Shown one piece after another: positions 1-4,955 of a DNA stretch of 5,485 nucleotides (the first letter of the stretch is position 1; each line of letters opens with the position of its first letter). The DNA lies in NCBI GenBank assembly GCA_015655035.1, contig JAATFS010000422.1, positions 1-5,485 on the forward strand. Direction: 5' to 3'. The translations under genes and the position numbers were made by a program. The notes below the pieces were generated by a model. That model saw only the letters and a list, made by a program, of their open reading frames with translations. It was not told the DNA's origin and did no database searches. The DNA comes from Lysobacterales bacterium (GTDB lineage Bacteria; Pseudomonadota; Gammaproteobacteria; Xanthomonadales; Xanthomonadaceae).

Positions 1-61
1 GCGCTCGGCTCTTTCGATGCCGGCTCATTCCAATAGAGCCTTGTCGCCGCTGTGGCGGATC

Positions 62-90
62 GACAGAAAAATGACGCCGTATCCGGCGTC
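62..90 (-). terminator. rho-independent terminator of the small minus-strand gene
   Basis: Read on the minus strand, a perfect 7-bp GC-rich stem (GACGCCG / CGGCGTC, arms at 90-84 and 79-73) with a 4-nt loop is followed by A and then five T (71-67), then CTGTCG. This is the classic intrinsic-terminator layout. It lies about 49 nt beyond the stop codon of the minus-strand gene at 139. On the plus strand the same stem is followed by TGCGCAGG, with no T run, so the signal works mainly in the minus direction. The structure is seen directly; the function is inferred. Confidence 0.75.
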
Positions 91-108
91 TGCGCAGGCG
101 CAGTCGCC

Positions 109-129
109 GCCGGCCCGCATGGGGCCGGC
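109..129. repeat. GC-rich inverted repeat (hairpin) between minus-strand stop and terminator
   Basis: An 8-bp perfect inverted repeat, GCCGGCCC (109-116) and GGGCCGGC (122-129), surrounds a 5-nt loop. It lies about 10 nt past the stop codon of the minus-strand gene and is not followed by a T run in either direction. It could stabilise the 3' end of that transcript or help terminator action; it could also be chance in GC-rich DNA. Confidence 0.5.
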
Positions 130-138
130 CTCAGTGGT

Positions 139-354
139 TCAGGCGAAGACGTCGATCAATGCGCCGACGGCCGTGTCGCCGGCAAGCAGCGCCACGCCGG
201 TGCTGACGGGGATGGCGCTGGTCGCCATGCCGGCCACGACGGCTATCTTGGCCAAGTCGCCCATATCGCCGTGCGCGGCCCCCTGGACCGTGCTCTTCAT
301 TGCCTGCAGGCCTGCGCCGACAGTGTGGTTCATGACCGAGGATATAAACCCCAC
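139..354 (-). CDS. small alanine/glycine-rich hydrophobic protein, function unknown
   Basis: A 71-aa reading frame divergent from flgB that I do not recognise. The chosen start is GTG at 354-352, because AAGGGAGAG lies 6 nt upstream of it. An in-frame ATG at 333-331 would give 64 aa but has no visible ribosome site, and the frame stays open up to a GTG at 510. Third positions are about 89% G/C downstream of 333 but only about 61% between 334 and 510, which argues against the long version. The C-terminal part (about residues 38-71) is rich in Ala, Val, Gly, Leu and Ile, with short stretches such as KIAVVAGMATSAIPV and GVALLAGDTAVGALIDVF. This suggests a membrane-associated or tightly packed helical segment; there is no obvious signal peptide or catalytic motif. 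A rho-independent terminator follows the stop, which is the best independent sign that this strand is transcribed. The opposite-strand frame has similar third-position bias, so coding is likely but not certain. Confidence 0.5.
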   Translation of the reverse strand: MGFISSVMNHTVGAGLQAMKSTVQGAAHGDMGDLAKIAVVAGMATSAIPVSTGVALLAGDTAVGALIDVFA

Positions 355-360
355 AGCCCG

Positions 361-369
361 CTCTCCCTT
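361..369 (-). promoter_or_regulatory. ribosome binding site deciding the GTG start of the minus-strand gene
   Basis: On the minus strand AAGGGAGAG (369-361) precedes GTG (354-352) with a 6-nt gap, a normal Shine-Dalgarno distance. Neither the ATG at 333 nor the GTG at 510 has a comparable purine-rich motif. I found no convincing -35/-10 pair for this gene upstream of 369. Confidence 0.45.
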
Positions 370-421
370 GATGTATCGAAAAAGTAACGACTGAGCAGCG
401 TTGCCAAGTGCGTCCGGGTGG

Positions 422-433
422 CGAATCAATTCG
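422..433. promoter_or_regulatory. small dyad, possible activator site upstream of the flgB promoter
   Basis: CGAAT-CA-ATTCG is a perfect 5-bp dyad in the divergent intergenic region, centred about 103 nt upstream of the predicted flgB transcription start. Sigma-54 promoters need an enhancer-bound AAA+ activator, often around 80-150 bp upstream, and flagellar class II/III promoters commonly use FleQ- or FleR-type activators. The dyad does not match a FleQ consensus that I can recall with confidence, so assigning it to that regulator would be guesswork. Confidence 0.2.
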
Positions 434-503
434 ATCCACCAAATGCCCAATAGTGGTATCGGCCGCGGTCCGAGGGCCTTTAGTACCCGCGATCCGGGCG
501 GGT

Positions 504-520
504 TTGGCACAGCACTTGCC
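504..520 (+). promoter_or_regulatory. sigma-54 (RpoN) -24/-12 promoter of the flgB operon
   Basis: TTGGCAC (504-510), four nucleotides after one further A, then TTGC (516-519) matches the sigma-54 consensus TGGCAC-N5-TTGC. The invariant GG (506-507) and GC (518-519) are separated by exactly 10 nt, as required. The predicted start of transcription is near 531, giving flgB a leader of about 24 nt. RpoN control of rod and hook operons with FleQ- or FleR-type activators is established in Pseudomonas and Xanthomonas. Use here is inferred from motif quality and position. Confidence 0.85.
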
Positions 521-529
521 TGGCTCCTG

Positions 530-539
530 CGTGATCACG
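530..539. repeat. 10-bp perfect palindrome at the predicted flgB transcription start
   Basis: CGTGATCACG is a perfect 10-bp palindrome covering about -1 to +9 of the transcript predicted from the sigma-54 promoter. It lies in the short leader ahead of flgB. A repressor site or a chance palindrome are both possible; it has no loop and so is not a useful RNA hairpin by itself. Confidence 0.4.
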
Positions 540-554
540 TAGCGGGACACTGCC

Positions 555-947
555 ATGGCCAATCCAATTTCAGCCTATTTCGGCGTACACGCCAGCGCTT
601 TGCCGCTGCGCGAGGAGCGAATGAAGCTTATCGCCAGCAACCTGAGCAATGCAGATACCCCCGGCTACAAGGCCAAGGATCTGGACTTCGATGCGGCGTT
701 GCAGGCGATCAGTGCGCAGCAAGGGCCGCTGGCGGTCACCGATGCGCGCCACGTCGCGGTGCCTGACAGTGGCCCCGGCCCCTTCCTGTTCAATCGTGAG
801 GCGGCTCAGCCGAGCCTGGATGGCAACACCGTCGATCCCGACCTGGAACGCGCCAACTACGGACGCGCTGCCCTGGAATACCGCGCTTCGCTTTCCTTCC
901 TGGAGTCGAAGGTGAAGAACATGCTGACTGCAATCACCGGTGAATAA
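555..947 (+). CDS. flgB: flagellar proximal rod protein FlgB
   Basis: FlgB is one of the first axial proteins assembled on top of the MS ring and export gate, in the periplasm at the base of the rod. The 130-aa length is normal. The N-terminal rod/hook signature is clear (residues 28-40, SNLSNADTPGYKA, followed by KDLDFDAAL). So are the FlgB-type LDGNTVDPDLERA (88-100) and the C-terminal helix ending SLSFLESKVKNMLTAITGE. It has no cleavable signal peptide, as expected for a type III exported protein. The start ATG at 555 sits about 24 nt after the predicted transcription start. Its ribosome site is weak (GCGGGA near 542-547) compared with the GAGG motifs of most downstream genes. It is the first gene of the operon, with flgC starting 12 nt after its stop. 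Confidence 0.97.
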   Translation: MANPISAYFGVHASALPLREERMKLIASNLSNADTPGYKAKDLDFDAALQAISAQQGPLAVTDARHVAVPDSGPGPFLFNREAAQPSLDGNTVDPDLERANYGRAALEYRASLSFLESKVKNMLTAITGE

Positions 948-959
948 CGAGGTCATGCC

Positions 960-1367
960 ATGAGCAATCTTCCGATCTTCGATGTGGCTGGCTCCAGCCT
1001 GCAGGCGCAATCGGTCCGGCTGAGCACGATCGCGTCCAACCTTGCCAACGCCGACTCGGTGGCGGGGTCGCCCGAACAAGCCTATCGCCCGATCGAGCCT
1101 GTTTTCCAGGCCCGACCCAACCGCGAGGATCCCAGCCTCACCGGCGTCGGGGTCAAGGAGATCAGCCAGAGCCAGGCGCCACCGATCAAGCGCTACGAAC
1201 CTGGGCATCCGCTGGCCGACAACGATGGCTACGTCTATGCGCCGGACGTGGACCCGGTATCGCAGATGGTGAACCTGATTTCCGCCTCACGCAGTTACCA
1301 GGCCGGCGTGGAAGTACTCACGACCGCGAAGGAACTGGCCTTGGCCACATTGACGATGGGTCGCTGA
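960..1367 (+). CDS. flgC: flagellar proximal rod protein FlgC
   Basis: FlgC is an axial rod subunit in the periplasmic proximal rod, exported by the flagellar type III system. At 135 aa it has the usual length. The N-terminal motif is IASNLANADS (24-33), with the FlgC-type insertion that follows instead of the TPGYK seen in FlgB. The region from YEPGHPLADNDGYVY (79-93) through DPVSQMVNLISASRSYQ (98-114), and the end TAKELALATLTMGR, are diagnostic. GAGG at 949-952 lies 7 nt before the ATG at 960. An earlier ATG at 955 opens only ATG-CCA-TGA and overlaps the true start. flgD follows after 20 nt. Confidence 0.97.
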   Translation: MSNLPIFDVAGSSLQAQSVRLSTIASNLANADSVAGSPEQAYRPIEPVFQARPNREDPSLTGVGVKEISQSQAPPIKRYEPGHPLADNDGYVYAPDVDPVSQMVNLISASRSYQAGVEVLTTAKELALATLTMGR

Positions 1368-1387
1368 CGCGTCCCGAGGACCAGCCG

Positions 1388-2083
1388 ATGAACGCAATTT
1401 CCAGCGACACCCTCTCCAGCCTGGGGATCACCCAGGCCGGCCAGAAAACCACCCAGCAAGTCGTCGACGACAAGGCCGGCGAGCAGAAGGACAAGCTCGG
1501 CCAGGCCGATTTCCTGTTGATGATGACCGAGCAGCTCAAGAACCAGGATCCGCTCAATCCCATGGACAACGGCGCGTTCCTGGCGCAGTTGGCGCAGATT
1601 TCCACGGTGCAGGGCCTGGGCGACCTGAACAAGAAGGCCGATCAGTTTCTTGGCTCGGTGGATTCGGACCAGGCCATGCGCGGTGCGGCATTGATCGGTC
1701 ACAAGGTCTCGGTACCGGGGTCGGGCCTGGCACTGAGCGGCCAGGGAGAGGTCAGCGGTGCGGTCCAGGCCAACGCCAAGGGGCCGGTCAGCATCGTGAT
1801 CCAGGACAGCAACGGTTTGCCGGTGCGTTCGCTCAGGCTGCCCGATGGCGCTGGCGGCGCACGCCCATTCCAATGGGACGGCAAGGATGATCTCGGCGCG
1901 GCATTGCCCGCCGGCAACTATCGATTTTCCGCCACCCAGGCCGGCGCCGATGGCGCGCCGGTGCCGCTGGACACCTTTACCGAGTCCACCGTCGAGAGCG
2001 TGAGCCTGGGCAAGGAAGGCGCACGCCTGAATCTTTCGGGCGCGCAGAGCGTGCTCCTCAGCGAAGTCCTGCGCATCAGTTAA
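1388..2083 (+). CDS. flgD: flagellar hook-capping (hook assembly scaffold) protein FlgD
   Basis: FlgD forms the cap at the tip of the growing hook and directs insertion of FlgE subunits; it is lost when the hook is complete. The protein is 231 aa, typical for the family. The conserved N-terminal region runs from about 40 to 76, with DFLLMMTEQLKNQDPLNPMD (41-60) and FLAQLAQISTVQGL (64-77). After this come ALIGHKV (101-107), which starts the beta-rich C-terminal part, and the Ig-like FlgD signature FQWDGKDDLGAALPAGNYRF (161-180). The ribosome site GAGGA (1376-1380) lies 7 nt before the ATG. flgE follows 36 nt downstream. Nothing is missing or broken. Confidence 0.97.
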   Translation: MNAISSDTLSSLGITQAGQKTTQQVVDDKAGEQKDKLGQADFLLMMTEQLKNQDPLNPMDNGAFLAQLAQISTVQGLGDLNKKADQFLGSVDSDQAMRGAALIGHKVSVPGSGLALSGQGEVSGAVQANAKGPVSIVIQDSNGLPVRSLRLPDGAGGARPFQWDGKDDLGAALPAGNYRFSATQAGADGAPVPLDTFTESTVESVSLGKEGARLNLSGAQSVLLSEVLRIS

Positions 2084-2119
2084 CCCGCCGCGCCACCGTC
2101 TCCCTATCGAGGAATCATC

Positions 2120-3343
2120 ATGGGCTTCAATACATCGCTGTCGGGTTTGCGCACGAGCAACACCGACTTGAACGTCACCTCCAACAACATCGCCAATTCC
2201 GCCACCACTGGCTTCAAGGAATCGCGTGCGGAGTTCGCCGACATCTTCCAGAGCAGCGCCTATGGCCTGTCCAGCAATGCGGTCGGCACCGGTTCGCGGG
2301 TCAGCAACATCGCCCAGCAGTTCAAGCAGGGCAATATCGACAACACCGGCAACGTGCTGGACCTGGCGGTCTCGGGCGAAGGCTTCTTCAACGTCGAGCA
2401 CAACGGCAGCACCCTGTACACCCGCTCTGGCAACTTCCAGGTCGATGCCAACGGCTACGTGGTGACGCCGGAAGGCTACAACCTGCAGGTATTCCCCCCG
2501 GATTCCTCGGGCAGTGCGATCAATACCGGCAATGTGCAAAAACTGCAATTGCTGACCACCGACAGCTCGCCAAAATCGACCTCGACGGTGAACGTGGGAG
2601 CCACCCTGCCCGCCAATGCCACGGTTCCGAGCGGCACCACGTTCAGCCCCAGCGACACCAGCAGCTACAACCATTCGACCTCGGTGACGGTGTACGACTC
2701 GCTCGGCGTGTCGCATGTGATGTCGATGTACTACGTCAAGACCGCCAATGCCAACGAGTGGCAGCAGTACAGCTACATCGATGGCAACTCGGTGAGTGCA
2801 CTGCCAACCACGCTGCAGTACTCCGACGCCGGCGTACTGACCTCGCCAAGCCCGGGCACGATCACGCTGGATGGCTATACCCCCGCCAGTGGCGCCGGCG
2901 CGCTGAATATCAGCCTGGATCTCAGCGGCTCCTCGCAGTTTGGCGAGTCGTTTGCGGTGAACGACCTGCGCCAGGACGGCTACGCCTCCGGCCGCCTCAC
3001 CGAATTCGAGGTGCAGTCCGACGGCATGATCTACGCGCGCTATTCCAACGGCGCCAATGTGCTGATGGGACAAGTGCTGCTGACCAATTTCAACAACGAG
3101 CAGGGATTGCAGGCGCAGGGCAACAATTGCTGGGCCGCCAACGCCGCGGCCGGCACGCCGCGCAGCGGCGCGCCGGGCAGTTCCGATTTCGGCCAGGTCC
3201 AATCCGGCGCACTGGAAGCGTCCACCGTCGACCTGACCGAGCAGCTGGTCAACATGATCGTGGCGCAACGCAACTTCCAGGCCAACGCCAAGATGATCAC
3301 CACCCAGGACGAGATCACCCAGACCGTGATCAACATCCGTTGA
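2120..3343 (+). CDS. flgE: flagellar hook protein FlgE
   Basis: FlgE is the subunit of the hook, the flexible universal joint outside the outer membrane that links rod to filament. At 407 aa it is close to the roughly 400-aa FlgE of enteric bacteria. The N-terminal signature TSNNIANSATTGFKESRAEF (20-39) and the core segment with GNVLDLAVSGEGFF (77-90) and YTRSGNFQVDANGY (100-113) are shared by FlgE, FlgF and FlgG. Residues of about 165-290 form the FlaE-type outer domain (TSVTVYDSLGVSHVMSMYYV, 187-206). The C-terminus GALEASTVDLTEQLVNMIVA (363-382) then QRNFQANAKMITTQDEI is the buried helical tube. GAGGA (2109-2113) is 6 nt before the ATG. The protein contains a single cysteine, Cys337, in the GNNCW turn. 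Confidence 0.98.
   Translation: MGFNTSLSGLRTSNTDLNVTSNNIANSATTGFKESRAEFADIFQSSAYGLSSNAVGTGSRVSNIAQQFKQGNIDNTGNVLDLAVSGEGFFNVEHNGSTLYTRSGNFQVDANGYVVTPEGYNLQVFPPDSSGSAINTGNVQKLQLLTTDSSPKSTSTVNVGATLPANATVPSGTTFSPSDTSSYNHSTSVTVYDSLGVSHVMSMYYVKTANANEWQQYSYIDGNSVSALPTTLQYSDAGVLTSPSPGTITLDGYTPASGAGALNISLDLSGSSQFGESFAVNDLRQDGYASGRLTEFEVQSDGMIYARYSNGANVLMGQVLLTNFNNEQGLQAQGNNCWAANAAAGTPRSGAPGSSDFGQVQSGALEASTVDLTEQLVNMIVAQRNFQANAKMITTQDEITQTVINIR
3238..3260 (+). repeat. 23-bp direct repeat, copy in flgE (partner at 4839-4861 in flgG)
   Basis: CGAGCAGCTGGTCAACATGATCG is identical, base for base, to 4839-4861. In both genes it encodes the C-terminal EQLVNMI segment that packs into the axial tube. Shared ancestry plus strong protein constraint explains much of it, but the synonymous positions also agree. 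Confidence 0.8.
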
Positions 3344-3376
3344 TCGCGCTGACGCCGAAAGCCTGAGAGCCCAACG

Positions 3377-4123
3377 ATGGATAGAGCCGCCTATGTCGCG
3401 ATGACCGGTGCCAGCGCCACCTTGCAGGCGCAGACGGCGGTGTCGCACAACCTCGCCAATGCCGAAACCCCGGGTTTCAAGGAAGCCCTGGCCAATACCC
3501 AGGCCTTCCGTATCCAGGGCGCCGGCTATCCGTCGCGGGTCGATGCGATCCTCAGCGACGTCGGGTTCAACAGCCGTCCGGGTTCGCAGCAGGTCACCGG
3601 CAACGCGCTGGACGTGTCGCTGGGCAAGGACAAATGGCTGGCGGTGCAAAGCGCTGACGGCAGCGAGGGCTATACCCGCGCCGGCAATCTCCAGCCCACG
3701 CCCAATGGCCAACTGTTGGCGGGCGGCCGCCCCTTGCTCGACGACAACGGCGTGCCACTGACGATTCCGCCGTACGACTCGATACAGATTGGCGACGACG
3801 GCACGATCTCGATCGTGCCGCAGGGCCAGGGCCCGGAAACGATGGCGGTGCTGGGGCGGTTCCGGGTGATCGAAGCCGGCCAGAAACAACTCGATCGGGG
3901 TGCCGACGGGCTGATGCGCAACGCCGATCCGCAGACCCCGTTGCCAAGGGCCATGGGCAGCGTGCTGAAGACCGGCGTGATGGAAGGCAGCAACGTGGAT
4001 ACGGCCGGCGCCCTGGTGCAGATGATCCAGCTGCAACGGCAATTCGAAATGCAGGTGAAGGTGGTCAAGACCGCCGACGAAAACGCGCAAGCCGCCAACA
4101 CCTTGCTGCGCCTGGGCGGCTGA
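3377..4123 (+). CDS. flgF: flagellar proximal rod protein FlgF
   Basis: FlgF is an axial subunit between the FlgB/FlgC rod base and the FlgG distal rod. The 248-aa length is typical. Telling it apart from FlgG: it starts MDRAAYVAMTGASATLQAQ as FlgF proteins do, carries SHNLANAETPGFKEAL (23-38), lacks the FlgG-specific RQPG stretch, and comes just before an unmistakable flgG. The shared core TGNALDVSLGKDKWLAV (74-90) and EGYTRAGNLQPTPNG (97-111) and the C-terminal helix GSNVDTAGALVQMIQLQRQF (204-223) are clear. The ribosome site is only moderate (TGAGAG, 3364-3369). The gaps are 33 nt after flgE and 35 nt before flgG. Confidence 0.96.
   Translation: MDRAAYVAMTGASATLQAQTAVSHNLANAETPGFKEALANTQAFRIQGAGYPSRVDAILSDVGFNSRPGSQQVTGNALDVSLGKDKWLAVQSADGSEGYTRAGNLQPTPNGQLLAGGRPLLDDNGVPLTIPPYDSIQIGDDGTISIVPQGQGPETMAVLGRFRVIEAGQKQLDRGADGLMRNADPQTPLPRAMGSVLKTGVMEGSNVDTAGALVQMIQLQRQFEMQVKVVKTADENAQAANTLLRLGG
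3596..3616 (+). repeat. 21-bp direct repeat, copy in flgF (partner at 4423-4443 in flgG)
   Basis: ACCGGCAACGCGCTGGACGTG, encoding TGNALDV, is identical to 4423-4443. The matching position in flgE (near 2345-2365, TGNVLDL) is similar but not identical. Confidence 0.75.
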
Positions 4124-4158
4124 CGCCGGGCTATGCGAACCATCAACAGGAGTTCCCC

Positions 4159-4944
4159 ATGAATCAGTCTCTTTGGGTTGCCAAGACCGGGCTGGATGCG
4201 CAGCAGACGCGCATGTCGGTCGTTTCCAACAACCTCGCCAATGCCAATACCACGGGTTTCAAGAGCGACCGTGCGGCGTTCGAGGATCTGCTCTATCACC
4301 AGGTGCGCCAGCCCGGAGGCTCGACCTCCCAACAGACCACCCTGCCCACCGGCTTGCAGCTGGGCACGGGCGTGCGCGTGGTCGCCACCGCGAAGAGCTT
4401 CGAGCAAGGCAGCCAGCAGCAGACCGGCAACGCGCTGGACGTGATGATCAATGGTCGCGGATTCTTCGAGGTGCAGATGCCGGATGGCACCTCGGCCTAT
4501 ACCCGCGACGGTACCTTCCACGTCAACGCCGATGGCCAGTTGGTCACCAACAGCGGCTACGAAGTACAGCCCGGCATCCAGATCCCCGAAGGTGCCCAGA
4601 GCGTGACCATCGGCGCCGATGGCACCATCAGCGTGCAACTGGCCGGGAATACCAACGCGACCGAGGTCGGCACCCTCAGCGTGACCGATTTCATCAATCC
4701 CGCGGGCCTGCAGGCGCTGGGCCAGAACCTGTACCAGGAAACCACAGCTTCCGGCACGGCCCAGGCCGGTACCGCTGGCCTGGACGGCCTGGGCAGCATC
4801 GTGCAGGGCGCGCTCGAAGGCTCCAACGTCAACACCGTCGAGCAGCTGGTCAACATGATCGAAACCCAGCGAGCCTACGAAATGAATGCCAAGGCCATTT
4901 CCACCACCGACTCGATGCTCGGCTTTCTGAACAATAACGTCTGA
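4159..4944 (+). CDS. flgG: flagellar distal rod protein FlgG
   Basis: FlgG builds the distal rod that crosses the peptidoglycan and passes through the P and L rings. The 261-aa protein matches the usual 260-262 aa. Key parts are VVSNNLANANTTGFKSDRAA (21-40), the FlgG-specific stretch at about 46-65 (YHQVRQPGG, then polar residues and LPTG) that is known to make the rod straight and stiff compared with the hook, GNALDVMINGRGFFEVQMPD (90-109), YTRDGTFHVNADGQLV (114-129), and the C-terminus GALEGSNVNTVEQLVNMIET (217-236) then QRAYEMNAKAIST. A strong CAGGAG (4147-4152) lies 6 nt before the ATG. Short stretches of its DNA are identical to flgE and flgF. Confidence 0.98.
   Translation: MNQSLWVAKTGLDAQQTRMSVVSNNLANANTTGFKSDRAAFEDLLYHQVRQPGGSTSQQTTLPTGLQLGTGVRVVATAKSFEQGSQQQTGNALDVMINGRGFFEVQMPDGTSAYTRDGTFHVNADGQLVTNSGYEVQPGIQIPEGAQSVTIGADGTISVQLAGNTNATEVGTLSVTDFINPAGLQALGQNLYQETTASGTAQAGTAGLDGLGSIVQGALEGSNVNTVEQLVNMIETQRAYEMNAKAISTTDSMLGFLNNNV
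4423..4443 (+). repeat. 21-bp direct repeat, copy in flgG (partner at 3596-3616 in flgF)
   Basis: This is the second copy of the 21-bp identical stretch, 827 bp downstream of the first and in the same reading register. It encodes residues 89-95 (TGNALDV) of FlgG. Confidence 0.75.
4839..4861 (+). repeat. 23-bp direct repeat, copy in flgG (partner at 3238-3260 in flgE)
   Basis: This is the second copy of the 23-bp identical stretch. The two copies are 1601 bp apart in direct orientation, flanking the end of flgE, all of flgF and most of flgG, in the same reading register. Confidence 0.8.
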
Positions 4945-4955
4945 GGTAGCTCGCC

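Noticed and set aside
1..36. Possible C-terminal end of a plus-strand gene (ALGSFDAGSFQ then TAG)
   Set aside because: Eleven codons are too few to show coding or identity, and another plus frame also stays open across this interval.
17..394. 125-codon open frame on the plus strand
   Set aside because: It shares its wobble position with the minus-strand gene, so bias cannot separate them, but the product is Pro/Ser/Ala-rich without domain features. The terminator and ribosome site both favour the minus strand.
139..510. Longer version of the small minus-strand gene, starting at GTG 510
   Set aside because: The added 52 codons have much lower third-position GC, the start codon lies inside the flgB sigma-54 promoter, and no Shine-Dalgarno precedes it.
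131..562. 143-codon open frame on the minus strand, different frame from the chosen small gene
   Set aside because: It is Arg-rich, shadow-like, spans the sigma-54 promoter and lacks a ribosome site.
570..1208. 212-codon open frame on the minus strand
   Set aside because: It is antisense to flgB and flgC; its composition is that of a shadow frame.
2940..2955. Internal sigma-54-like motif (TTGGC and TTGC with correct GG-N10-GC spacing) inside flgE
   Set aside because: The bases between TGGC and TTGC depart from consensus, it lies in a conserved FlgE coding segment (FGESFAV), and no gene start follows nearby. Probably chance.
1295..4090. 931-codon open frame on the minus strand
   Set aside because: It is antisense to flgC through flgF in GC-rich DNA with strong wobble bias, which removes stop codons from the mirrored frame. 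The product is His/Arg/Gly-rich with no recognisable domain, while the plus-strand genes are certain.
3670..4638. 322-codon open frame on the minus strand
   Set aside because: It is antisense to flgF and flgG, with the same composition artefact as the other mirrored frame and no ribosome site or family resemblance that I can see.
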